Origin: an uncultured Paracoccaceae bacterium
Lineage (GTDB): Bacteria; Pseudomonadota; Alphaproteobacteria; Rhodobacterales; Rhodobacteraceae
Direction of reading: 5' to 3'
NCBI GenBank assembly: GCA_913062865.1
Contig: CAJXWO010000013.1
Span: 1-56,291 of the forward strand
Length of the DNA stretch: 56,291 nucleotides
The stretch's first letter is position 1; every line of letters begins with the position of its first letter. Below, in pieces: positions 17,761 through 25,339 of the stretch. Both the position numbers and the translations under genes were made by a program. The notes under the pieces were generated by a model, which did not search any database, was not told the origin of the DNA, and saw nothing but the letters and a program-made list of their open reading frames with translations.

Positions 17761-18462
17761 ATGCAGGCCGCGCCTCTGCAACCGTTCGGCGACGGGCTGT
17801 GGATCGCGGATGGGCCTCGCGTGTCGGTTCTGGGGTTCGACTACCCCACGCGAATGGCCGTGATCGCCCTGCCGGGTGGCGGGCTTCTGCTCTGGTCGCC
17901 CATCGCATGCACCCCGGCGCTTCAAGCCGAGATCGACGCGTTGGGGCCGGTGCGGCATATCCTGAGCCCCAATCACCTGCATCACCTATTTCTTGCCGAG
18001 TGGTTCGAGGCTTACCCGGACGCGGCCCGCCACGCGCCCAAGGGCCTGCGGGAAAAGCGACGCGATCTCGACTTCACCCACGATCTGGGCACGGCGCCCC
18101 ATCCAGACTGGCAGGTTGTGCTGGATCAGCAGCCCATCCGCGGCAACCGCATCACCACGGAATGGGTGTTTCACCACCGCCCCAGCCGCACGACCCTGTT
18201 CTGCGATCTGTTGCAGCAGTTCCCCGACAGCGCGTTTACCGGCTGGCGGCGCATCGTGGCGCGGCTGGACAGGATGATCGGGGCCGAGCCTTCGGTGCCG
18301 CGCAAGTTCAGGCTGGCCTTTGTCGACCGGGCCACGGCCCACGCGGATATCGCGCAAACCCTCGCCTGGCCGACCGAGCGGGTGCTGATGGCCCATGGCA
18401 CCCCGGTCACGGCACAGGGGCAGGCACAGCTGCACCGCGCCTTCGGTTGGCTGAAAGCCTAG
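17761..18462 (+). CDS. DUF4336 domain-containing protein
   Basis: 233 aa from ATG 17761, 4 bases after the nlpD stop. The protein matches the DUF4336 family, which resembles metallo-beta-lactamase-fold proteins with altered metal ligands: ILSPNHLHHLFLAEW occupies the place of the HxHxDH motif. Other landmarks are GDGLWIADGP at the N-terminus, TRMAVIALPGGGLLLWSP, and MAHGTPV near the C-terminus. Function unknown. Confidence 0.85.
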   Translation: MQAAPLQPFGDGLWIADGPRVSVLGFDYPTRMAVIALPGGGLLLWSPIACTPALQAEIDALGPVRHILSPNHLHHLFLAEWFEAYPDAARHAPKGLREKRRDLDFTHDLGTAPHPDWQVVLDQQPIRGNRITTEWVFHHRPSRTTLFCDLLQQFPDSAFTGWRRIVARLDRMIGAEPSVPRKFRLAFVDRATAHADIAQTLAWPTERVLMAHGTPVTAQGQAQLHRAFGWLKA

Positions 18463-18512
18463 GCCGGTGCGTCTCTGGCCGACCGGGCGTCGCCTTGGGT
18501 GGCAAATGGCTC

Positions 18513-18541
18513 TGGACCACCTCGGGCAGCGGGGCTAGACA
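18513..18541 (+). promoter_or_regulatory. Promoter-like elements of the NYN gene, leaderless spacing
   Basis: TGGACC (18513-18518), 17-base spacer, TAGACA (18536-18541). The ATG at 18548 lies exactly where transcription should begin, and no ribosome site precedes it. Confidence 0.45.
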
Positions 18542-18547
18542 CAACCC

Positions 18548-19120
18548 ATGATTGCACCTCTTGTTCTGTTTCTGATCTCTGCCGCGGGTCTTGCCCTGGC
18601 GTTCCTCATGCCCGGCATGCAGGCCCTGGTCCTTGTCGCAGGCCCCTCGGCGCTGGCCAGTTTCCTGCTTCTGCTGCAGGGTGCCTGGCAGCGTCGGAGC
18701 GCAAGGCTCCGGCGCGAATGGATCCTGATCGACGGGTCGAACGTGATGTATTGGCGGGACAACACCCCCCGGCTCGACACCCTGCGCGAGGTGATCGACG
18801 CGCTCATCGCGCGCGGGCTGACCCCCTGCGTCGTTTTCGATGCCAATGCGGGCTACCTGCTGAACGATCGCTACATGGACGATGCCGATTTCGCGCGGGC
18901 GCTGGACTTGCCCGACGCACAGGTGTTCGTCGTGCCCAAGGGCACACCGGCCGATCCGTTCCTGTTGCGGGCCGCCGCCGATCACGGGGCGCGGATCGTC
19001 ACCAATGACCGCTACCGCGACTGGGCCGAGGATCACCCCGAAATCACCCAAAAGGGCTTTCTGGTGCCGGGCGACTACAGGAATGGCGCCTTGCGGCTGG
19101 CGCTCGAACCCGCGTCCTAG
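18548..19120 (+). CDS. Membrane-anchored NYN/Zc3h12a-like ribonuclease
   Basis: 190 aa. Two hydrophobic helices (about residues 3-22 and 25-44) are followed by a cytosolic PIN-like NYN domain of the RNase Zc3h12a type. Acidic metal-binding positions are visible in EWILIDGSNVMYW (first Asp), VVFDANAGY, and ATNDRY-type IVTNDRYRDWAED. The family cleaves RNA in eukaryotes; bacterial members are little characterised. The membrane anchor would hold a ribonuclease at the inner face. It converges with the ferredoxin gene, overlapping by 4 bases. Confidence 0.8.
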   Translation: MIAPLVLFLISAAGLALAFLMPGMQALVLVAGPSALASFLLLLQGAWQRRSARLRREWILIDGSNVMYWRDNTPRLDTLREVIDALIARGLTPCVVFDANAGYLLNDRYMDDADFARALDLPDAQVFVVPKGTPADPFLLRAAADHGARIVTNDRYRDWAEDHPEITQKGFLVPGDYRNGALRLALEPAS

Positions 19121-19431
19121 CCCGGCGTGCCCCGCTCCCGCGCCACCAGTTGCGCCAGACGCCGCCGCGTCAGATCGGTCAGCCGGATCGCTTCGCGGCT
19201 GCAGACATCGGCGCACAGCCCGCACTGGGTACAACGCGCGTCGTTGCGCACCACCGGGCAGGCGGCGAAATCCAGTTCGATCGCCTTGGTCGGGCAGATC
19301 TCGGCGCAGTCTCCACAGCCGATGCAGGCCTCGTAGAACGCCGCGCCGCGCAGCGCGCCGGGCGGGCGTGGCCAGAGCTTGGGCCGTCGCGTCCGGCCAC
19401 GCGGCTTTGTCTGAGAGCTGGCTGACCCCAT
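19117..19431 (-). CDS. Small 4Fe-4S dicluster ferredoxin
   Basis: 104 aa from ATG 19431, with the strong ribosome site GGGAGG close upstream; the longer frame upstream is a shadow of the DUF815 gene. Two cluster motifs are present, CIGCGDCAEICP and CTQCGLCADVCS, with another Cys (AACPVV) between them. The N-terminus is basic (KPRGRTRRPKLWPRPPG). It resembles NapF-type ferredoxins, but no nap genes are nearby, so its electron partner is unknown. Confidence 0.85.
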   Translation of the reverse strand: MGSASSQTKPRGRTRRPKLWPRPPGALRGAAFYEACIGCGDCAEICPTKAIELDFAACPVVRNDARCTQCGLCADVCSREAIRLTDLTRRRLAQLVARERGTPG

Positions 19432-19565
19432 GGGACCTCCCTTCCGCGCTCGGGGCAAGCTGGCGCGTTGCCAGGCAGCCTGCGCGATGGAAACCAGCAT
19501 AGGCACGGCCCGGAACCGCCGGATATGACCTGAATCAAGGCGACCGGGCCCACGCGGCCCGCCCG

Positions 19566-20408
19566 TTATCCGATCCGCACGCCGCGCCGGCCCGCCAGAT
19601 CGGTGAAATACTGCCACGCCACCCGGCCCGAGCGGGCACCGCGCGTGGCCTGCCATTCGATCGCCTCGGCGCGCAGGGTGTCCGCGTCGATCTCGACTCC
19701 GTAGGCGGCGCAATAGCCCCGGATCATGTCGAGATACTCGTCCTGGCTGCACGGGTGAAAACCCAGCCACAGCCCGAACCGGTCGGACAGCGACACCTTT
19801 TCCTCCACCGCCTCGGACGGGTTGATCGCGGTCGAGCGTTCGTTTTCGATCATGTCGCGGGGCATCAGGTGGCGGCGGTTCGAGGTGGCGTAGAACACCA
19901 CGTTCTCGGGCCGCCCTTCGATACCGCCATCCAGAACGGCCTTGAGCGATTTGTAATGCTGGTCGTCCTGGGAAAAGGACAGGTCGTCGCAAAACAGGAT
20001 GAACCGCGCCTCGGCCCGGCGCAACAGGCCCAGAAGGCGCCCGACGCTGGGCAGATCCTCGCGCTGCAATTCCACGATCTTGCAGGGCAGCCCCTCGGCC
20101 AGCACCTGCGCATGAACCGCCTTGACCAGGCTCGACTTGCCCATGCCCCGCGCGCCCCACAGAAGCGCGTTGTTCGCAGGCAGACCGCGGGCGAACTGGC
20201 GTGTGTTTTCAAGCAGCGTGTCGCGCGACCGGTCGACGCCGACCAGAAGCCCCAGGTCCACCCGGTTCACCCGGTCCACCGGCTCCAGCCGGTCGGGCGC
20301 CACATGCCAGACAAAGGCGTCCGCGCTGGCGAAATCCGGTGCGCTCAGCGGCGCCGGGGCCATCCGCTCCAGCGCCGCCGCGATCCGGTCGAGCGTTGCG
20401 TCGCTCAC
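19566..20408 (-). CDS. DUF815 AAA+ ATPase
   Basis: 280-aa ATP-binding protein of the DUF815 family. Walker A is [16 protein letters not shown] (about residues 82-97), Walker B is [11 protein letters not shown] (about 135-145), and the sensor region is [16 protein letters not shown]. The C-terminal part, [20 protein letters not shown], resembles an AAA+ lid. The start ATG overlaps the tatC stop by 4 bases, so it is the last gene of the tat operon. Function of the family is not established. Confidence 0.88.
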   Translation of the reverse strand: MSDATLDRIAAALERMAPAPLSAPDFASADAFVWHVAPDRLEPVDRVNRVDLGLLVGVDRSRDTLLENTRQFARGLPANNALLWGARGMGKSSLVKAVHAQVLAEGLPCKIVELQREDLPSVGRLLGLLRRAEARFILFCDDLSFSQDDQHYKSLKAVLDGGIEGRPENVVFYATSNRRHLMPRDMIENERSTAINPSEAVEEKVSLSDRFGLWLGFHPCSQDEYLDMIRGYCAAYGVEIDADTLRAEAIEWQATRGARSGRVAWQYFTDLAGRRGVRIG

Positions 20409-21397
20409 TTGGACTTGTCCCCTTTGGGGTCGTCACCGGGCTCATCGTCTTCGTCGAATTCCCGGATCAGGGGATCATCCTCGCCGCGGTCCGCATCGGC
20501 CCCGAAATCAGGCGATGCCTCGGCCTCGGCCGCATCGGCCGCCGCTTCGGGATCGTCCTCCAGATCGTCATCCTCGAACCAAAGGCCCTGGGCCCGCAGA
20601 TCCGCCTCGCGTTTCTTTTCCACCCGGCGGACCAGCTGGATCGACAGCTCGTAAAGGCCATAGACCACGACGAACAGGATCACCTGGGTGATGACATCGG
20701 GCGGCGTGACCAGAGCGGCCAGCACCAGGATGCCCACCACCGCGTATTTCCGGACCGCGCGCAGGCCCTCGGCGCTGACCAGCCCCGCCTTGCCCATCAG
20801 GGTCAGCAGCACGGGCAGCTGGAAACACAGCCCGAAGGCTACGATGAACTTGATCGTCAGCGACAGGTATTCCTGCGCCGAGCCCTGGAACGCTATGCCG
20901 GCGGTGGCGTTCTCGACCTCGCCTTCGTTCAGCACCGTGCCCGGCTGCTGAAAGCCCAGGAAAAAGTCGAAGGCCAGCGGCGTGACCACGTAGAACGCGA
21001 AAGCCGCGCCCAGAAAGAACATGAAGGGCGAGGCCAGCATGAAGGGCAGGAACGCGCCGCGTTCGGATTTATACAGCCCCGGCGCCACGAACCGCCACAT
21101 CTGGTAGCTGATGAACGGAAAGGACAGCATCAGCCCGCCCATGAGCGAGATCGAGATCGCGACGAAGAAACCCTCCTGCAGCTTGATCAGGATCAGCCCG
21201 CAATCCGCATGCCCCCGTTCGGCCATGGCGCCGCACAGCGGATGGGTCAGGAAATCGAAGATCGGGTTCCAGACGGTAAAGCAGATCACCATCCCGATCA
21301 GGAAGGCGATCACGGACCGGATCAGCCGGGTGCGCAGTTCCGCCAGATGCTCGATCAGCGGGGCCGAAGTGTCGTCGATCTCGTCGGTGGCAGTCAT
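20405..21397 (-). CDS. tatC: Twin-arginine translocase subunit TatC
   Basis: Multi-spanning receptor for twin-arginine signal peptides. 330 aa, longer than the usual 250-260 because of an acidic cytosolic tail. The N-terminal motif [17 protein letters not shown] and the loop [19 protein letters not shown] are family hallmarks; six membrane segments are visible. From about residue 270 the tail is dominated by Asp and Glu (for example [18 protein letters not shown]). It overlaps tatB by 4 bases and is followed by the DUF815 ATPase. Confidence 0.96.
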   Translation of the reverse strand: MTATDEIDDTSAPLIEHLAELRTRLIRSVIAFLIGMVICFTVWNPIFDFLTHPLCGAMAERGHADCGLILIKLQEGFFVAISISLMGGLMLSFPFISYQMWRFVAPGLYKSERGAFLPFMLASPFMFFLGAAFAFYVVTPLAFDFFLGFQQPGTVLNEGEVENATAGIAFQGSAQEYLSLTIKFIVAFGLCFQLPVLLTLMGKAGLVSAEGLRAVRKYAVVGILVLAALVTPPDVITQVILFVVVYGLYELSIQLVRRVEKKREADLRAQGLWFEDDDLEDDPEAAADAAEAEASPDFGADADRGEDDPLIREFDEDDEPGDDPKGDKSK

Positions 21398-21855
21398 GTG
21401 TCGGTCTTGGGCTGTTCGGATTGGGAGGTGCCGGACGGGCCGTCGGCCACGGTCTCGGCCTGTTTGGCCGCCTCTTCGGCCGCACGGCGTTCCTCGGCCT
21501 TCTTGGCCGAGTATTCGCGGATCTTCTTGGCCGCCTCGGCGCGTTCCTTGGACATGCGTCCGGTTTCGCTATCGGGATCGATGTCGAGCTTGGTCATGGA
21601 TTTTGCCGCATCCTTGACCCCGTCCATGGCGCTGCCGATGGGGTTGGTCGCCGACTTGAAGGTCTTGGCGGCATCCTTCACGCCCGCATCGTCCGCCGCC
21701 TGCTCCATGGCGCGGCTGAACTCGCGCGCCATGCCGCGCGCCTTGCCCATGAACCGGCCCATGTTGCGAAAAAGCACCGGCAGGTCCTTGGGACCGACGA
21801 CGATCAGCGCAACGATGCCGATGATCAGAAGCTCGGTCCAGCCCATCCCGAACAT
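21394..21855 (-). CDS. tatB: Sec-independent translocase subunit TatB
   Basis: 153 aa. The single N-terminal membrane helix (residues 5-21) begins [20 protein letters not shown] and is followed by [14 protein letters not shown], the conserved hinge and amphipathic helix of TatB. The rest is a charged helical region rich in Lys, Glu and Ala with a disordered end. It sits 6 bases after tatA and overlaps tatC. Acts with TatC in substrate recognition. Confidence 0.95.
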   Translation of the reverse strand: MFGMGWTELLIIGIVALIVVGPKDLPVLFRNMGRFMGKARGMAREFSRAMEQAADDAGVKDAAKTFKSATNPIGSAMDGVKDAAKSMTKLDIDPDSETGRMSKERAEAAKKIREYSAKKAEERRAAEEAAKQAETVADGPSGTSQSEQPKTDT

Positions 21856-21861
21856 TGCGGC

Positions 21862-22077
21862 TTACACCTTGTCCTTGTCGTTCTCGGGCGTGACGTCCTT
21901 GGCCGTCTCGGCCTGTTCGTCCTCAAGCTCCTTGCTGCCGTCGCTGACGCCCTTCTTGAAGGCGGTGATACCCTTGCCGACCTCGCCCATCAGGCTCGAG
22001 ATCTTGCCGCGTCCGAACAGGACCAGCACCACGACCGCGATCAGAAGAAGACCGGGAAGACCGATATTGTTGAGCAT
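21862..22077 (-). CDS. tatA: Sec-independent translocase subunit TatA
   Basis: 71 aa from ATG 22077, chosen because GGGAGAGG precedes it and because the protein then starts directly with the membrane helix ([20 protein letters not shown]). The [20 protein letters not shown] segment is the conserved FG hinge plus amphipathic helix that builds the translocation pore. An upstream in-frame extension is not protein-like. First gene of tatABC; the promoter must lie in 22080-22260, shared with the divergent regulator. Confidence 0.95.
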   Translation of the reverse strand: MLNNIGLPGLLLIAVVVLVLFGRGKISSLMGEVGKGITAFKKGVSDGSKELEDEQAETAKDVTPENDKDKV

Positions 22078-22240
22078 GTGACCTCTCCCATTGCTCCGGA
22101 TGGATCGGCGACCGGGCCAGACTCCTATCGGCACCCGTACGCCATGAATTGCACCAGAGGGTTCTACTGCCAAGACGGGGCCACGAAAAGCGGCAATGCG
22201 TCCCGATCGGGGCGATATGCGCGGCTTTTTGCACCCGTCT

Positions 22241-22276
22241 TTGTCAGCAACTTGTCAGTTGTCAGTTTTTTGTCAG
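22241..22276 (+). promoter_or_regulatory. Four TTGTCAG direct repeats, candidate operator
   Basis: TTGTCAG occurs at 22241-22247, 22252-22258, 22259-22265 and 22270-22276, so the starts are 11, 7 and 11 bases apart. This gives two pairs, each with an 11-base (one helical turn) period. They lie between tatA and the YafY-type regulator and overlap the regulator's putative promoter, which suggests autoregulation. Confidence 0.6.
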
Positions 22277-22280
22277 TAAT
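22252..22280 (+). promoter_or_regulatory. Candidate promoter of the YafY-type regulator
   Basis: TTGTCA (22252-22257), 17-base spacer, AGTAAT (22275-22280). The start would be near 22287, about 30 bases before the GTG. The elements are embedded in the TTGTCAG repeats. Confidence 0.4.
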
Positions 22281-22316
22281 GCGGGAAAACAACGCCCGAA
22301 TCACGCAAGGACACCC

Positions 22317-22982
22317 GTGAAACGCACCGACCGGCTCTATGCCCTGATGGACCTTCTGAAGGACGGCCGCCTCTACCGGGCCGAGGATCTGGCCGCGCGC
22401 CTCTCTGTCTCGGTCCGCACGATCTATCGCGACATGGACACGCTGGTCGAGGCCGGCGTGCCGGTCGAAGGCACCCGCGGCGCGGGCTACACGGCGCGCG
22501 CGGCGATCACCCTGCCGCCCCTCAACCTGACCGAGGAAGAGCTGGGCGCACTCCATGTGGGTCTCGCCGCCGTGGGCGCGGGCGCTGAGGCAGCGCTTGC
22601 CGCCGCCGCCCACAGCCTTTCGGCCAAGATCGACGCGGTCCTGCCCGAGGATCACACCGCCCCCCGCGGCGCCTTCGGCTTTTCGCCCCATGTGGCGCGC
22701 GCCGCCCTCGGGTTTCGCCATATGCCCCGGCTGCGCGACGCGATCCGCGCCCGCCAGCGGCTTGCGCTCACCCTGGACGATGGCGCCCCCGCCCACGAGG
22801 TACGCCCGCTCGCGCTCGACTACTGGGGCCGGGTCTGGTCCTGCGTGGTCTGGGACGAAACCGCCGGCACCTTCGCCCGCCTCCGCATCGACCGCATCAC
22901 CGAGGCCCGCCCCCTGCCCGGCCTCTTCGTCGACGAACCCGGCAAGACCCTGCGCGACTTCCGCGCGGCCGAGGGGCGATAG
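22317..22982 (+). CDS. YafY-family HTH/WYL-type transcriptional regulator
   Basis: 221 aa from GTG 22317, with GCAAGGACACCC upstream. The N-terminal helix-turn-helix of the HTH_11 type covers about residues 1-60: RTDRLYALMDLLKDGRLYRA and then the recognition helix RLSVSVRTIYRDMDTLVE. The middle part, LNLTEEELGALHVGLAA, is typical of this family. The C-terminal region, HEVRPLALDYWGRVWSCVVW followed by RIDRI, is WYL-like with WGRVWS in place of the usual WYL core. It probably binds the repeats at 22241-22276. Target genes are not known; tatABC is one possibility. Confidence 0.85.
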   Translation: MKRTDRLYALMDLLKDGRLYRAEDLAARLSVSVRTIYRDMDTLVEAGVPVEGTRGAGYTARAAITLPPLNLTEEELGALHVGLAAVGAGAEAALAAAAHSLSAKIDAVLPEDHTAPRGAFGFSPHVARAALGFRHMPRLRDAIRARQRLALTLDDGAPAHEVRPLALDYWGRVWSCVVWDETAGTFARLRIDRITEARPLPGLFVDEPGKTLRDFRAAEGR

Positions 22983-23004
22983 CGCCACCCCCGGACCCGT
23001 CCCC

Positions 23005-23034
23005 CGGCTTCAACTTTCCCAAAATACTCAATCC
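23005..23034 (+). repeat. Copy C of the AAATACTC intergenic repeat
   Basis: Starts CGGCTTCAACTTTCCCAAAA and continues TACTCAATCCC, 22 bases after the regulator's stop. Same unit as at 14964-14992. The rest of the gap to 23119 shows nothing else. Confidence 0.55.
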
Positions 23035-23119
23035 CGCACGCGCCGCCCCGCACGCCGTTGCGGAGCGATGCCCCCCAACCGGCGCGAAGACGGGCGACAG
23101 CCGCCGATGAGCCACAGCC

Positions 23120-24205
23120 CTAGCTTGTCGCCGGAAACACGAAACACCGGTCGCGCCGGATCGTAAGCCACAGCGCCATGCCCGGCTTGGGCAGGAACAC
23201 GTTGGGCACGGTCGCCTTCAGCATCGACCCGTCATGGTCCATCCGGAACTCCACCAGGCTTTCCGAACCCATGAATCGCGCGCGCTGCACCACGCCACGC
23301 GCCGCCACCCCGTCCCGCTGGGTCGGGTTGGGTCCGCGGCCCGCACGGTCGAAATCGATGCCGATATGCTGCGGCCGGATCACGATATCCACCTCCGCCC
23401 CATCGGGCACGCCCGGCGCCAGGAAGGCGCCGAAGGGGGTCGAGGTCAGCGCGCCCCGCACCGTGCCCCGGATCACGTTGATATCGCTGAAAAACGCCAC
23501 CGCCGCCTTGTCCACGGGCGCATTGTAGATGTTGTAGGGCGCCCCCTGCTGCACGATCTTGCCCGCCCGCATCAGCGCGATCTCGTCGGCCATGCGCATG
23601 GCCTCCTCGGGCTCGTGGGTAACCAAAAGAACCGCGGTGTCCTCTTCCTTGAGCAGATCCAGCGTCTCGTCGCGGATGCCGTCGCGCAGCCTGTTGTCGA
23701 GCCCGGAAAAGGGCTCGTCCATCAGCATGATCTTGGGCCGGGGCGCGAGCGCGCGCGCCAGGGCCACGCGCTGCTGTTCGCCCCCCGAAAGCGCGTGGGG
23801 ATAGGCATCGATGTGGCGCATCAGCCCCACGTTGCCCAGAAGCTCCTCGACCCGCGCGCGTTTCTCCGCCCGTGTCCCCCGCAGGCCGAAGGCCACGTTG
23901 TCGGCCACGGTCAGATGCGGAAACAGCGCGAAATCCTGGAACATCAGCCCGATCTCGCGCCGCTCGGGCGGCACGCGAAAGACCGTGTCGCAGACCAGCT
24001 TGCCGTCGACATGGATCTCGCCCGTATCCTGCATCTCCACGCCTGCGATCATGCGCAGCGTGGTGGACTTTCCGCAGCCCGAGGGCCCCAGAAGACAGGT
24101 CACCTGCCCCGGCTTGATGGTCAGCGACACGTCATCGACGACGCGCTGATCGCCATAGTCCTTGCGAAGGTGCCGGATCTCGAGGCGCGGCGGGCTCTGT
24201 GTCAC
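23120..24205 (-). CDS. ABC transporter ATPase, FbpC/PotA-like
   Basis: 361 aa from GTG 24205; a longer in-frame extension exists but has no protein-like sequence. Walker A is GPSGCGKST (about 40-48), the Q-loop is in MFQDFALFPHLTV, the signature is ALSGGEQQRVALARAL, and Walker B is IMLMDEPFSGLD. A C-terminal TOBE-type regulatory domain (about 240-361) ends in LTIRRDRCFVFPA. This arrangement fits ferric-iron (FbpC), spermidine or phosphonate importers. No permease or binding protein is adjacent, so the substrate is unassigned. Confidence 0.88.
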   Translation of the reverse strand: MTQSPPRLEIRHLRKDYGDQRVVDDVSLTIKPGQVTCLLGPSGCGKSTTLRMIAGVEMQDTGEIHVDGKLVCDTVFRVPPERREIGLMFQDFALFPHLTVADNVAFGLRGTRAEKRARVEELLGNVGLMRHIDAYPHALSGGEQQRVALARALAPRPKIMLMDEPFSGLDNRLRDGIRDETLDLLKEEDTAVLLVTHEPEEAMRMADEIALMRAGKIVQQGAPYNIYNAPVDKAAVAFFSDINVIRGTVRGALTSTPFGAFLAPGVPDGAEVDIVIRPQHIGIDFDRAGRGPNPTQRDGVAARGVVQRARFMGSESLVEFRMDHDGSMLKATVPNVFLPKPGMALWLTIRRDRCFVFPATS

Positions 24206-24234
24206 GGGCGGGTACGGGCCTTCTGATCTGCCAT

Positions 24235-24251
24235 CCGACCGATTTGGTCGG
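24235..24251. promoter_or_regulatory. Inverted repeat upstream of the ABC ATPase gene
   Basis: CCGACC, GATTT, GGTCGG: 6-bp arms located 30 bases upstream of the GTG at 24205. It could be an operator or a leader hairpin; no known motif is recognised. Confidence 0.3.
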
Positions 24252-24295
24252 GCTTTCACAGGCACATAGCAACGCCGCCCGCGACGGGCAAGGGT

Positions 24296-24314
24296 GCGGG
24301 GCGGCGTGCCCCGC
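24296..24314. terminator. GC-rich hairpin after the minus-strand SDR gene
   Basis: GCGGGGC, loop GGCGT, GCCCCGC: a 7-bp stem about 50 bases downstream of the SDR stop. No T run follows. Confidence 0.35.
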
Positions 24315-24363
24315 CCCGTTCCTGCCACCCCGCGCGGTTCCTGGGCCGCGCCTGCGCCTGCAG

Positions 24364-25143
24364 CTACAGGGTCGCGTTCACAGCGCCGCCGTCCAGAAGG
24401 ATGTTCTGGCCCACGATGAACCCGGCATGCTGCGAACACAGGAACGCGCAGGCCGCGCCGAATTCCTCGGCGGTGCCGTAGCGGCGCGCGGGGATCGTCG
24501 CCTCGCGCTGCGCCCGTGCCTCGTCCAGCGTGATGCCCTGCGCCTTGGACACGCCCGTGTCCAGCGCCACCGCCCGGTCGGTCGCGTGGATGCCGGGCAA
24601 CAGGTTGTTGATCGTCACGCCCTGTTCGGCCACCTGCCGCGCCGTGCCCGCGACATAGCCCGTCAGACCCGCGCGGGCCGAGTTGGACAGGCCCAGCACC
24701 GGGATCGGCGCCTTCACCGATTGCGAGGTGATGTTGACCACCCGGCCCCAGCCGCGCGCCATCATGCCCGGCAGGCAGACCTTCATCAGCGCGATGGGTG
24801 TCAGCATGTTGGCATCGAGCGCGGCGATAAAATCCTCACGTTCCCAATCGGTCCAAAGCCCCGGCGGCGGGCCACCCGCATTGGTCACCAGGATGTCGAT
24901 CTCGCCCGCGGCCTCGAGCACCTTGGCCCGGCCGTCTTCGGTGGTGATATCGGCCGCGACCGCCGTGACCTCGACGCCGTGCGCAGCGCGGATCGCTGCG
25001 GCCGCCTCTTCCAGCGCCTCTGCGCCGCGCGCGTTCATGATAAGGTTGACGCCCTCGGCCGCTAGCGCCTCGGCGCAGCCCCGGCCCAGCCCCTTGCTCG
25101 ACGCGCAGACCAGCGCGGTTTTACCCTTCAATCCCAGATCCAT
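24364..25143 (-). CDS. Atypical SDR oxidoreductase lacking YxxxK
   Basis: 259 aa from ATG 25143, which follows GGGAGAGCGAG. Glycine motif SSKGLGRG (about 15-22) and NNAG-equivalent TNAGGPPPGLW are present, and the end AGFIVGQNILLDGGA is typical of 3-oxoacyl-ACP-reductase-like SDRs. At the catalytic site the sequence reads GLSNSARAGLTG, so Ser and Arg occupy the positions of Tyr and Lys in YxxxK. A subfamily of SDRs shares this change. Whether it is an active reductase is unclear. Confidence 0.87.
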   Translation of the reverse strand: MDLGLKGKTALVCASSKGLGRGCAEALAAEGVNLIMNARGAEALEEAAAAIRAAHGVEVTAVAADITTEDGRAKVLEAAGEIDILVTNAGGPPPGLWTDWEREDFIAALDANMLTPIALMKVCLPGMMARGWGRVVNITSQSVKAPIPVLGLSNSARAGLTGYVAGTARQVAEQGVTINNLLPGIHATDRAVALDTGVSKAQGITLDEARAQREATIPARRYGTAEEFGAACAFLCSQHAGFIVGQNILLDGGAVNATL

Positions 25144-25339
25144 CTCGCTCTCCCTGTTCGGTCTCGCCGGGGTGCCGACGAAAATCGCCTTGGCCGACGT
25201 CGCCGGCTTTGTTCGCTCTTGCCGGGCTGCCGGATTATGGCCGACCCCCGGTCCTGTTCCTGACACAATCCCCGCCTATGCAAAAGATTGAACACAGGGC
25301 GACGCTTGGGCGTTGCCCCTCCGGCGCAGCAGGTGCATT

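Noticed and set aside
20201..22081. 626-codon plus-strand open frame across the tat genes
   Set aside because: Antisense to tatC, tatB and the DUF815 gene, all with clear motifs; no ribosome site and low-complexity translation.
22149..22316. Upstream in-frame extension of the YafY-type regulator
   Set aside because: It would translate the TTGTCAG repeats and promoter; homology to HTH_11 begins at GTG 22317.
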